From assembly GCF_902499045.1 (NCBI RefSeq), contig NZ_CABVPL010000001.1, positions 1-64,000 on the forward strand: 64,000 nucleotides of DNA. Reading direction: 5' to 3'. The notes beneath the pieces were generated by a model. It was not told the origin of the DNA, did not search any database, and was given only the letters and a program-made list of their open reading frames with translations. The stretch comes from Burkholderia latens (GTDB lineage Bacteria > Pseudomonadota > Gammaproteobacteria > Burkholderiales > Burkholderiaceae). Within the stretch, counting starts at the first letter, position 1. Each line of letters begins with the position of its first letter. A program made the translations under genes and the position numbers. This document shows positions 1 to 7,567 of the stretch, in pieces.

Positions 1-300
1 GAGCTGATCGAGCTGTTCGCCGACGACAGGCCCGTCGACGTGGAAGTCGACAGCGACGCGACCGAGCTGTCGGTCGAACTGAGGCCCGTCGACAACGAGT
101 TGATGCCCGTCGAGGTCGACGTGGACAGCGAGCTGATCGAGCTGTTGGCCGACGAGAGGCCCGTCGACGTCGAAGTCGACAGCGATGCGACCGAGCTGTT
201 GGTCGAGCTCAGCCCCGTCGACAACGAACCGATGCCGGTCGAAAGCGACGAGATTGCGCTGCTGGACGACGACACCGTCGTCGACAGCGAATTCACGGCC
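1..300 (-). repeat. 129-bp tandem repeats in adhesin stalk, block A
   Basis: Units are anchored at 106 and 235, exactly 129 bp apart, with the tail of a further unit at 1-105. They are the same family as block B and encode 43-residue Ser/Thr-rich stalk repeats on the minus strand. The block continues past the left edge. Confidence 0.85.
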
Positions 301-2930
301 GAATTGGTCGCGAAGAGCTGGGAACCGTTGATTGCGTCGGTGCTGGTCGCCGTGATCTGACCTGCGGCGACGTTGGTGATCTGGCGCGTGGTGCCCGTGC
401 TCGCGTTGCCGACACTGACGACGCTCGTCGGATTGCCGCCCGCGAACGTGGCCGTCACGCCGCCGATCGTACCGGTCGGCGTCGCGTTCGGCGTGCCGGT
501 CACGGAGCCGCTGCCGAGCGCGATGTCGCCGGCGTGGTTGGCGATGGCATTCGGACCGATCGCGACCGAGTCGGTGCCGAGCGCCTGGCTGTCCGCGCCC
601 GTCGAATTCGCGTGGAAGTACTTGATGCCCTGGCCGTTGATGCTGTCGATCGCCGAGCCGACGCTGCTCGCGGTCGACGTCGTGCCGTTCGCGTTGTACG
701 TCGTGTACGAAGGAGCCGAGACCGTGCCCGTTGCCGGGTCGTAGCTCGCGCCGCCGCCGAGAGCTGCGGCGGTGCTGTTGCCGAGATTGTCGGTTTTGGT
801 CGTGACCGAGCTGAGGCCGGTGGACAGCGAGCCGATACCGGTCGAGGTCGACGTGGAAAGCGACGAGATCGAGCTATTGGCCGAGGACAAACCAGTCGAC
901 GTGGACGTGGAAAGCGACCCGATCGAACTGTTCGCCGACGACAAGCCGGTCGACGTGGAAGTCGACAGCGAAGCAACGGAACTGTTGGTCGAGCTGAGGC
1001 CGGTGGAAAGCGAGTTGATGCCGGTCGAAGTCGACGTGGAAAGCGACGAGATCGAACTATTGGCCGACGACAAGCCGGTCGACGTGGAAGACGAAAGCGA
1101 AGCAACGGCGCTGTTGGTCGAGCTGAGGCCGGTGGAAAGCGAGTTGATGCCGGTCGAAGTCGACGTGGAGAGCGACGAGATCGAACTATTGGCCGACGAC
1201 AAGCCGGTCGACGTAGACGACGAAAGCGAAGTAACCGAGCTATCGGTCGAGCTCAGGCCGGTGGAAAGCGAGCTGATGCCGGTCGAAGTCGACGTGGACA
1301 GTGACGAGATCGCGCTATTGGCCGACGACAAGCCGGTCGACGTGGACGACGAAAGCGAAGTAACCGAGCTCTTGGTCGAGCTCAGGCCCGTCGACAGCGA
1401 GCCGATACCGGTCGAAGTCGACGTGGAGAGCGACGCGATCGAACTATTCGCCGACGACAACCCGGTCGACGTGGACGACGAAAGCGAAGTAACCGAGCTA
1501 TTGGTCGCGCTCAAGCCGGTGGAAAGCGAACTGATGCCCGTCGATGCCGACGTCGACAGGCTCGTGATGCTCGACGTCGTCGTGCTGGCGACCGCATAAA
1601 GCTGGCTGCCGTTGATCGCGTCCGTGCTGGTCGCGCTGACCAGGCCGGCGGCGACGTTCTGAACGCGCCGCTCCGCCCCGGCCGCGCCGACGCTGACGAC
1701 ACCAGCGGAGGAACTCGCGCCGGCATAGGTGCCAAACGTCTGACCGCCGATCGTCGTGCTGCTCACGGTGCCCGTGCCGCCCGTGGCCGCCGTTGCGGTG
1801 CCGGTCGTGGCGGCGCCCGAGCCGAGCGCGACCGAACCCGCCACGCTCGCGTTGGCGCCGGTGCCGAAGGCCTGAGCGTTGGCGGCGCTGGACACTGCCG
1901 TATCGCCGATGGCGATGCCGCCGGCGGTGGTAGCCGTGCTGCTGTTGCCCAATGCGACCGAGCCTTGGCCGGTCGCCGAATTGGCATTGCCGATCGCGAC
2001 GGCGCCCTGGCCGTTCGATGCGTCGTTCGCGCCCAGCGCGACCGCGCCCGTTCCGATCGCCGAGTTCGGGTCGCCGATCGCGACCGCGCCGTTGCCCGTC
2101 GCCGTCTGGCCGCGGCCGATCGCGACGGCGCCACCCGCAGCCGTACTGCTGTTGGCGATCGTGCCGCTCGAGCCGATCGCGACGTTCTGCCCCGTCGCGC
2201 CGGAGACGACGCCGTCGCCCTGGGCGATCCCGTACGCGCCATTGACGGTCGCGCCGCGGCCGAGCGCGATGCCCGACGTTGCGGCCGACACGACGGACGA
2301 TTGCCCGCCGATTGCGATGCCGTCCGACGCGGCCGATTGCGCGCCCTTCGTTGCGTTGCTGCCGATCGCGATCGCGCCCGCACCCGACGCGATCGTCGAG
2401 TTCGCCTGTGACAGCGGCGTCGTACCGTTGCCGCCGGCCCCGCCGATCGCGACCGAATTCAGCGCGTTCGCGGTCGAACCGAAGCCCAGTGCAGTTGCTC
2501 CGGTGCCGCTGGCCGTCGTTTCGAGGCCGGCCGCGACACCCCACAAGCCGGCGGAAGACAGCATGCCGTTGGCGACCGCACCGTTGCCGGTCGCCTGCGC
2601 GAACGATCCATAGACCGTGACGCCGGTCCAGAGATTGCCGTTGGAGTTACAGCCCGCGACGACCGAATACGTGCCGGAACCGTCCCCGGCCTGGTTTTGC
2701 GTGCCGCCCGGATTCACGCGGCCTACTGCGCTACTGCTTCCCGTGAGGCACGTCTGTTGGGTATTGAGCGTATTGGCCTCGCCGAGCGCCGGCAGCCCGA
2801 GGGCGAGTGTTGCCAGCGCAGCCGCCACGACGGCCGACTTGTTCGGCTTGCCTCGAGCCGAATCGTGTTCGGATGCCGCGACCCAGGCGCCAAGGGCTTC
2901 GTTCCAGATCGAGCGGTATGTGCGGTTCAT
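1..2930 (-). CDS. Trimeric autotransporter adhesin (YadA/Hia type), 5' part, runs off left edge
   Basis: The frame is open from an ATG at 2930 to position 1 (at least 976 codons). GGAGG at 2944-2940 is a good ribosome site. The protein starts MNRTYRSIWNEALGAWVAAS, an ESPR-type extended signal region, followed by a hydrophobic stretch ending ALGLPALG. A head of short repeats of the kind GxxAVAIG/SVALG fills about residues 90-400, as in YadA heads. A neck motif (NVAAGLVSATSTDAINGSQL) lies near residue 425. A Ser/Thr-rich stalk follows, built of 43-residue repeats, then a second head-like block (QALGTDSVAIGPNAIA) and a second neck (QITATSTDAINGSQLF) near residue 860. The outer-membrane beta-barrel anchor must lie beyond the window. 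By family, the protein should form a surface trimer that binds host ligands, cells or other bacteria. The ligand cannot be read from sequence. Confidence 0.93.
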   Translation of the reverse strand, partial: MNRTYRSIWNEALGAWVAASEHDSARGKPNKSAVVAAALATLALGLPALGEANTLNTQQTCLTGSSSAVGRVNPGGTQNQAGDGSGTYSVVAGCNSNGNLWTGVTVYGSFAQATGNGAVANGMLSSAGLWGVAAGLETTASGTGATALGFGSTANALNSVAIGGAGGNGTTPLSQANSTIASGAGAIAIGSNATKGAQSAASDGIAIGGQSSVVSAATSGIALGRGATVNGAYGIAQGDGVVSGATGQNVAIGSSGTIANSSTAAGGAVAIGRGQTATGNGAVAIGDPNSAIGTGAVALGANDASNGQGAVAIGNANSATGQGSVALGNSSTATTAGGIAIGDTAVSSAANAQAFGTGANASVAGSVALGSGAATTGTATAATGGTGTVSSTTIGGQTFGTYAGASSSAGVVSVGAAGAERRVQNVAAGLVSATSTDAINGSQLYAVASTTTSSITSLSTSASTGISSLSTGLSATNSSVTSLSSSTSTGLSSANSSIASLSTSTSTGIGSLSTGLSSTKSSVTSLSSSTSTGLSSANSAISSLSTSTSTGISSLSTGLSSTDSSVTSLSSSTSTGLSSANSSISSLSTSTSTGINSLSTGLSSTNSAVASLSSSTSTGLSSANSSISSLSTSTSTGINSLSTGLSSTNSSVASLSTSTSTGLSSANSSIGSLSTSTSTGLSSANSSISSLSTSTSTGIGSLSTGLSSVTTKTDNLGNSTAAALGGGASYDPATGTVSAPSYTTYNANGTTSTASSVGSAIDSINGQGIKYFHANSTGADSQALGTDSVAIGPNAIANHAGDIALGSGSVTGTPNATPTGTIGGVTATFAGGNPTSVVSVGNASTGTTRQITNVAAGQITATSTDAINGSQLFATNSAVNSLSTTVSSSSSAISSLSTGIGSLSTGLSSTNSSVASLSTSTSTGLSSANSSISSLSTSTSTGINSLSTGLSSTDSSVASLSTSTSTGLSSANSSIS
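892..1600 (-). repeat. 129-bp tandem repeats in adhesin stalk, block B
   Basis: Near-identical units begin at 892, 1021, 1150, 1279 and 1408, with a partial unit at 1537; every spacing is exactly 129 bp (43 codons). Each unit encodes Ser/Thr-rich coiled stalk sequence containing SVTSLSSSTSTGLSANSS-like and ISSLSTGLS-like subrepeats. High nucleotide identity between neighbouring units means length change by recombination or slippage is likely, and assembly errors are possible here. Confidence 0.9.
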
Positions 2931-3786
2931 TTCCTGCTACCTCCAAATAAGCACGTCACACACCGGTCTCTTTCGTTAGAGGAATCTGCCGGGCGCCCGC
3001 GCGAATCTCAAAATTGACGGGCGGAGTTTATTGGAGGGGCTATTTTAAGATTGACAAACAGTGAAAAATTGAAGGTCTGTAAAGTTAAAAGATGGTTAAT
3101 GAATCTACTTTTGAAGTATTCGGGCGTAGCGGAATCGAAAATGTCGCTGGCGCCGAGTGTTGGGAGTGGTGTCGGTTGATGCGAGACTACAATCCCTTGA
3201 AAAATCAAAGGGTTGGCGGGTTGATGTGTGGTCTCCCGCACACTTCCGCACCGGAAAAGTAAGACGAATGAAATAGCAAACGTTTGCGCGTGCTTGGTAT
3301 CTTTCTATTTTTTGAGGCTGCGCTGTTGCTAATTCGGCTCTGTTCCGTCAGACCGATAATTTATTAAGTTATATTTGGGGTGGCGATTTTTTATTGATTT
3401 AGCTGAGTATCAATAAAAGTGAATAAACGTCACTGGAATGCTGCCGGGGTATGCCGATTCGCGCATTGCGTCGGCCCGGCTCGCCCATGGCGCGGGCCTT
3501 CTGCCGCTGTCGCTTTCATGAAGTTGTAAAAAAGTGCAACGAGCGAATCCGTCGCGCTATCGGGATTCGTCTTTGGAATAGCGCGAATTGCGGGCATTCG
3601 TATGGTCGGTTCGGGGTGTCGATCGGGGACCTTGGCGCGCCGACCCGACCGGGCGAATGCGGAGGATTGCCTGCGTGCAAGATTCCCGCTCGCACAGGCG
3701 GGTCCCGGCGGCGCAGCAGACCGCCCCGGACGACCCGCGTGGAACCGCCATCCGCGCTGCCCGGTCCGCTGCCGTTCGCCGTAGCG
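2931..3786. other. Long AT-rich intergenic region upstream of the adhesin
   Basis: About 850 bases with no convincing gene. The part from about 2945 to 3450 is strikingly A/T-rich compared with the rest of the window, with runs such as TTTATTAAGTTATATT. It presumably carries the adhesin promoter and silencer or regulator sites. A short open frame at 3008-3241 (minus) has no coding-like base bias. From about 3450 to 3786 base composition returns to normal, and I see nothing recognisable there. Confidence 0.6.
3389..3418. promoter_or_regulatory. AT-rich dyad, possible operator for the adhesin
   Basis: TTTTATTGAT (3389-3398) is the exact reverse complement of ATCAATAAAA (3409-3418), with a 10-base spacer. 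It lies about 460-490 bases upstream of the adhesin start, within the AT-rich island. The length and spacing suit a dimeric regulator. A terminator is unlikely because there is no GC-rich stem. Confidence 0.35.
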
Positions 3787-4689
3787 TTACTTCCGCATGA
3801 AGCGCAGCGCCAAACGTGCGATGCGCGGCACGAACATCGGGCGCAGCAGTCGTTTGTCGTATCCGGCCATGCGCCGGTCGTTCTCGACGAGGCACAGCTC
3901 GATCAGTTCGCGCGGGTTCAGCGATTCGCCGATGTCCGCCGTGCTCGTGGCCGGAAAGTTCGCGTCGCGGGCGACACCGTCGGCGTCGATGCCGCGCGCG
4001 ATGCTCACGCGCTCGCGGATCAGGAACGCCCACACGGCGGCGACGCGCGCGAAGAACCAGGGCCGGCGCCACCACGGCAGGTTGCGCCAGTACCATGCAT
4101 ACCAGTTGACGAAGAACAGGATGTGGCGGCCTTCCTCCTGGATCACGGGCTCGAAGGTCTCGACGAGTTCGGCCGGGAAATAGCCGGAGCGCTGCGCGGA
4201 ACGGAACAAACCGAACGCGAAGAAGCTGTCGATGCACTCGCTGAAGCCGGTCACCATCCACGCCCACTCGGGATCCTTCGGCGCCGGGTAGGGCGGTTCG
4301 GGCGCGAGCTTGATCCCGTATGCCTCGACCAGCTTCGACAGCACGACCTTGTGCCGGGCTTCCTCTCCGCCGTCCATCTCGAGTGCGCGACGCAGCAGCG
4401 GATCGCCGACGGTGGCCGCGAACGTGGCGACGCGGACCGACGCGCGGCCTTCCGTTTGCACGGCGATGTCCCAGATAGGCAGCGACGTGAGCCGCTTCAG
4501 TTCGTCGGGCTTGAGCGGCGGCCAATCGATGACGGCCGGCTTGTATGGGTTGTGCGTGTCGAGCAGCATGCGGCAGAACATTTGCCTGTGCGCATCGGAA
4601 CCGATCCTGACCGGGCCTTCGTGCTCGAAGGTCCAGTTGCGCATTGCGTGATCTGCTGCTGCATGTTCGTCCTGCAGCGTGTCGGACAT
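3787..4689 (-). CDS. Ferritin-like diiron protein, function unassigned
   Basis: A 300-residue soluble protein. It has the two helical motifs of the ferritin-like diiron fold: GGEEARHK (E110, H113) and QEEGRHIL (E186, H189), with further acidic candidates at E80 and E151. This is the E-x-x-H pattern that binds two irons. A strongly aromatic segment (NWYAWYWRNLPWWRRPW) follows the second motif. No signal peptide or clear membrane span is seen. Members of this fold act as oxygenases, oxidases or iron stores; nothing nearby tells which. The small gene at 4783-5001 lies upstream on the same strand, about 90 bases away, so the two may be cotranscribed. Confidence 0.7.
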   Translation of the reverse strand: MSDTLQDEHAAADHAMRNWTFEHEGPVRIGSDAHRQMFCRMLLDTHNPYKPAVIDWPPLKPDELKRLTSLPIWDIAVQTEGRASVRVATFAATVGDPLLRRALEMDGGEEARHKVVLSKLVEAYGIKLAPEPPYPAPKDPEWAWMVTGFSECIDSFFAFGLFRSAQRSGYFPAELVETFEPVIQEEGRHILFFVNWYAWYWRNLPWWRRPWFFARVAAVWAFLIRERVSIARGIDADGVARDANFPATSTADIGESLNPRELIELCLVENDRRMAGYDKRLLRPMFVPRIARLALRFMRK

Positions 4690-4782
4690 GGCGTTGTTAT
4701 GCGATTACGAGACGAAAGATTCTTGCATAGCTTACGTAATCGCGCATTCTCGTGCGGCTGTCCGCGCCGCGGCACGCCGTGT

Positions 4783-5001
4783 TCAGGCTTGCGTGTCGAC
4801 CCACAGGCGTCCCCAGCGGGACGCATAGGCGAGCGCGTGTTCCTCTTCGAAGAAGAAGTCGATTGCGTCGAACGATACGGCGCGTGGCGACGGTCCGCCG
4901 CTCGCCTTCTCGATCGTCAGGTTCGCGGCGAACAGCCCGTTCGGCAGCCGGGCGGCGGCGGGGGCGACTTCATAGCCCTTGTAGCGGATCGTGCGGTTCA
5001 T
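4783..5001 (-). CDS. Small conserved protein of unknown function (72 aa)
   Basis: The chosen start is the ATG at 5001 (MNRTIRYKGYEV); an upstream extension to 5079 has poor composition. The protein looks like one small alpha/beta domain: an N-terminal strand (IRYKGYEV), a central strand (GLFAANLTI) and a C-terminal acidic-aromatic segment (FDAIDFFFEEEHALAYASRW). It resembles small stand-alone proteins common in Burkholderia, but I know no function. It lies upstream of the ferritin-like gene on the same strand. Confidence 0.65.
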   Translation of the reverse strand: MNRTIRYKGYEVAPAAARLPNGLFAANLTIEKASGGPSPRAVSFDAIDFFFEEEHALAYASRWGRLWVDTQA

Positions 5002-5226
5002 GGCGTGCGCATGGGAGGTTCGGGCTTTCAGCGTACGAAAACCCGTGGCCCGCGTGAACCAATCTTTCGGCCAATGCAAATCACGCTGTGCGCCGAATCG
5101 TTATCGGCACGGGAACGGGTATGGAGAGCGGATGTCGGCGCGATATTCGGCCAGCGGACAGCCGGATACGCACCGCCCGCGCGCGGCGACGTCGTCGGCC
5201 GGGCGCGGGCGGCGCAAAGGCGGGCG

Positions 5227-5877
5227 TTACTGGTTGGCGATCTTCAGCACGGGGGCGAGCGCGTCGACCGAGGCGGCATGCGTGGCCGCACGATGCGACG
5301 CGAACGCGAGCGCGAACTCGGCTGCCTGCGCGCCGACGGTCTCGAGCTGTGCGACGACCTTCGGATCCGAGCAGCTGTCGGCGCTGTCGAAGCGCGTTTC
5401 GAGCGTATTCACGGTCGCGCCGAACGGCGTCGGCCAGCCGCGCAGCGCGTGCACGATCGAACGCAGCGAAGTAAGCACGGTGCCGGCGGCCTGCCAGCCG
5501 TAGGCGGTGACGATCAGGCCGACCGCGCGGCCGTCGAGATACGGGCGCTCGTCGGCACGCAGCTCCTCGAGCGTATCGAGCGCGTTCTTCACGAGGCCGG
5601 ACACGCCGCCGTGATAGCCGGGCGTCGCGATGATGATCGCGTCGGCTTCGCGTACGGTGTCGATCAATTCGCGCTGCGCGTCGGTCAGCGTTTTATGCTC
5701 GGGCGCATAGTGCGGCAACGTATGCAGGAACGGGCCGTCGAACAGGCGCGTGCGCGCGCCGGCGGCCTGCGCGCCGCGCAGCGCGAACGACAGCGCGCGC
5801 TCGGTCGACGACGCGGCCCGGGTGGTGCCGCCGATGCCGACCACGAACGGGCGGCGGTGTTGATCGAATGCAGTCAA
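5227..5877 (-). CDS. NAD(P)H-dependent FMN reductase family protein
   Basis: A flavodoxin-fold protein of 216 residues. The N-terminal strand FVVGIGGTTRAASSTERAL carries the phosphate-binding loop of the NADPH-dependent FMN reductase family (SsuE, ChrR and azoreductase relatives), and IIATPGYHGGVSGLVKNALD is the second flavin-contact motif. The start is taken as TTG at 5877 because AAGGAG lies six bases before it; the frame stays open far upstream (to 6210) but without coding-like composition. The likely reaction is reduction of FMN, quinones or other acceptors by NAD(P)H in the cytoplasm. The substrate is unknown. Confidence 0.8.
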   Translation of the reverse strand: MTAFDQHRRPFVVGIGGTTRAASSTERALSFALRGAQAAGARTRLFDGPFLHTLPHYAPEHKTLTDAQRELIDTVREADAIIIATPGYHGGVSGLVKNALDTLEELRADERPYLDGRAVGLIVTAYGWQAAGTVLTSLRSIVHALRGWPTPFGATVNTLETRFDSADSCSDPKVVAQLETVGAQAAEFALAFASHRAATHAASVDALAPVLKIANQ

Positions 5878-6038
5878 GGGGCGCTCCTTGGGATGGCTTG
5901 CCCGGCTAAGCACAGGCTTAAAACCGGATGGTAACGACCCCGCCGCCACTCTGAAAACGACTTTTCGTTCTATCGATATGCGCGCCACGCGAGTCGGGCG
6001 TGCGCGCGGCGATGCAGATGAATAGCAGAAATGCTTGG

Positions 6039-6067
6039 TTGGGACCGCGCGCCGCGCTCGATAAGAT
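6039..6067 (+). promoter_or_regulatory. Sigma-70-like promoter of the candidate small RNA
   Basis: TTGGGA (6039-6044) and TAAGAT (6062-6067) are separated by exactly 17 bases, each matching four of six consensus positions. The predicted transcription start is near 6074. No coding gene follows on the plus strand before the terminator. Confidence 0.4.
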
Positions 6068-6073
6068 GGGCGC

Positions 6074-6142
6074 GTCTCCTCCATGATGTCTCTACTGACA
6101 TGGGTTGGCCCCGCCACGCGGATGCAGGCGGGGCTTTTTTTC
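6074..6142 (+). ncRNA. Candidate small regulatory RNA, about 70 nt
   Basis: This intergenic plus-strand segment has a promoter-like pair just upstream, a pyrimidine-rich single-stranded stretch TCTCCTCC (6075-6082) complementary to ribosome-binding sites, a small hairpin (ATGTC 6086-6090 with GACAT 6097-6101, loop TCTACT), and a strong intrinsic terminator ending in eight T. Both flanking genes are on the minus strand, so the terminator serves neither. The layout is typical of a trans-acting, Hfq-type small RNA. No family name is claimed. Confidence 0.5.
6108..6142 (+). terminator. Strong intrinsic terminator of the small RNA candidate
   Basis: GCCCCGCC (6108-6115) pairs with GGCGGGGC (6127-6134) over an 11-base loop and is followed at once by eight T (6135-6142). 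On the opposite strand there is no T-run, so it acts on plus-strand transcription. Confidence 0.8.
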
Positions 6143-6214
6143 GTCCGGTGCCGGGAAAGAGGGCGCGATGCGCTGGCATGACGCGCCCGCCGGCCGCAGC
6201 GTATCGGCAAAACC

Positions 6215-7567
6215 TTAATCGTCGCGCTTTGGCGTGCCGGCGCCGCCGCGCGCGAGGCGCCACGCGATCGTGCCGAGCACGCCGACCGCGACGATCAGCG
6301 CACCCCACAACACGTACCTGCGCGTCGCATCCGCATCGGCGGGCGACTCCGGCGGCATTGCCGACGCCGGCAACGGCGCACCGACGCGCGCAGGCCGCAC
6401 TTCCGGCGCCATTCCGACCAGCAGCGCATCGCGGCCGACGGCCGACGACGACAGCGACGCATTGCCGACGCCGAGCGTGAACGGCGGCGTGCCGCGCGCG
6501 ACGAAGGTCAGCGCGGCAGGATGCCAGCCGACCGCGACCGCCGGCTGACCGCCGCCGAGCCCGCCGTTGCGCATGTCGACGACGATCCGCCACGCGCGAT
6601 CGGCGTTCGGCGCGAACGCCAGCGGCGCATTGCGCTGTTCGCCGCCCTTGCCCCGCAGCCGGAACAGCACGGCGCCTGCGATGTCGCGCCACGGCGCCTG
6701 CGCGTCGGTGCGGCTCTGCAACGTTGCGCGCGCAACCGTATTCGGTTGCGGCAGCTCGATGCGCACGCGGTCGACCGGATATGCGCCATCGGTGTCGAAC
6801 AGGTACTCGCCGGGCGCACTGCCTGCGCGCATGTGCACGGCGTCGCGCCACTGGCGCGGCACGGCCGCGGTGTCCGCCGTATGCGCATCGCGCGGCTGCG
6901 TCTCGATGTCGATCGACCCGATCGCGGGCACGCCGTCGAGCCAGTCGAGCCGCACGTAGCGCGGCTGCGTGCCTTCGAGCGCGATGCGCTCCTGCACCAG
7001 CATGTCGCCGCCGCGGCCGACTTTGAGCAGTTGCGTGCTGCCGAGCGAGCGCCAGCTGCGCAGGTCGTCGCTCGCCTCGACGGCGACGCGCCCCTGGTAG
7101 CTGTCGTCGCTCACGTGCACGAGCAGCGCGTCGATTTCGCCGTCGGCATGCGACAGGTCGACGAGATCGGCCGAACGTTTCGCGCGCGGCGGCGCAGTGA
7201 CGGCCGCGCGCAGCGAACCGTCCGGCGCGACCGACACGCCGAGCGGCGCACGAGTGTCGTCGGTGCGGGCCGGCGGCAGCGGAAACCAGCGCACCGGCGT
7301 GCGCGACGGCGGCACGGCTGCCGCGGATGGCGCGTCGAGCGAATACGGGACGGGCTCGCCCGCGGCGTTGAACACGCGCACGTCGCCGAGATCGCCGCGC
7401 CGGCTGGCCGCATACACGGCCTGCGGCACGGTGAGCTGGTAATACGCTGCGCTGCCGTCGAGATCCAGTGCGAAGCGCCGGGCGACGCGTTCGGCGCCGG
7501 GCGTGTCGCCGGCTGCCGCGAGCGACGTCAGCAGGCTCAAGCCGAGCAAGGCTGCGAGTCGTTTCAT
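6215..7567 (-). CDS. DUF3999 family envelope protein
   Basis: A 450-residue protein with an N-terminal signal peptide (MKRLAALLGLSLLTSLAAAG), a long extracytoplasmic beta-rich part, and one membrane helix near the C terminus (YVLWGALIVAVGVLGTIAW) followed by a short basic tail. It matches the DUF3999 family in my judgement. The start at 7567 lies inside the end of the DUF2339 gene: its ATGA overlaps that gene's stop, so the two are translationally coupled. Upstream in-frame sequence to 8476 is antisense to or out of frame with DUF2339 and was discarded. Function is unknown; pairing with DUF2339 suggests a shared envelope role. Confidence 0.8.
   Translation of the reverse strand: MKRLAALLGLSLLTSLAAAGDTPGAERVARRFALDLDGSAAYYQLTVPQAVYAASRRGDLGDVRVFNAAGEPVPYSLDAPSAAAVPPSRTPVRWFPLPPARTDDTRAPLGVSVAPDGSLRAAVTAPPRAKRSADLVDLSHADGEIDALLVHVSDDSYQGRVAVEASDDLRSWRSLGSTQLLKVGRGGDMLVQERIALEGTQPRYVRLDWLDGVPAIGSIDIETQPRDAHTADTAAVPRQWRDAVHMRAGSAPGEYLFDTDGAYPVDRVRIELPQPNTVARATLQSRTDAQAPWRDIAGAVLFRLRGKGGEQRNAPLAFAPNADRAWRIVVDMRNGGLGGGQPAVAVGWHPAALTFVARGTPPFTLGVGNASLSSSAVGRDALLVGMAPEVRPARVGAPLPASAMPPESPADADATRRYVLWGALIVAVGVLGTIAWRLARGGAGTPKRDD

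Noticed and set aside
40-1599. Plus-strand Asp/Glu/Val-rich repetitive open frames (40-360, 772-1599)
   Set aside because: They mirror the Ser/Thr-rich adhesin stalk on the minus strand; no start signal and no head, neck or signal motif of their own.
892-1600. Regular repeats considered as a CRISPR array
   Set aside because: Units are contiguous 129-bp coding repeats in frame with the adhesin; there are no short repeats with unique spacers and no cas genes.
3008-3241. Short minus-strand open frame in the AT-rich island
   Set aside because: No ribosome site and no codon bias; looks like chance in AT-rich DNA.
3451-5934. Very long plus-strand open frame (over 800 codons)
   Set aside because: It is antisense to the ferritin-like, small and FMN reductase genes, is Arg/Gly/Ala-rich and lacks any domain; high G+C makes such shadow frames common.
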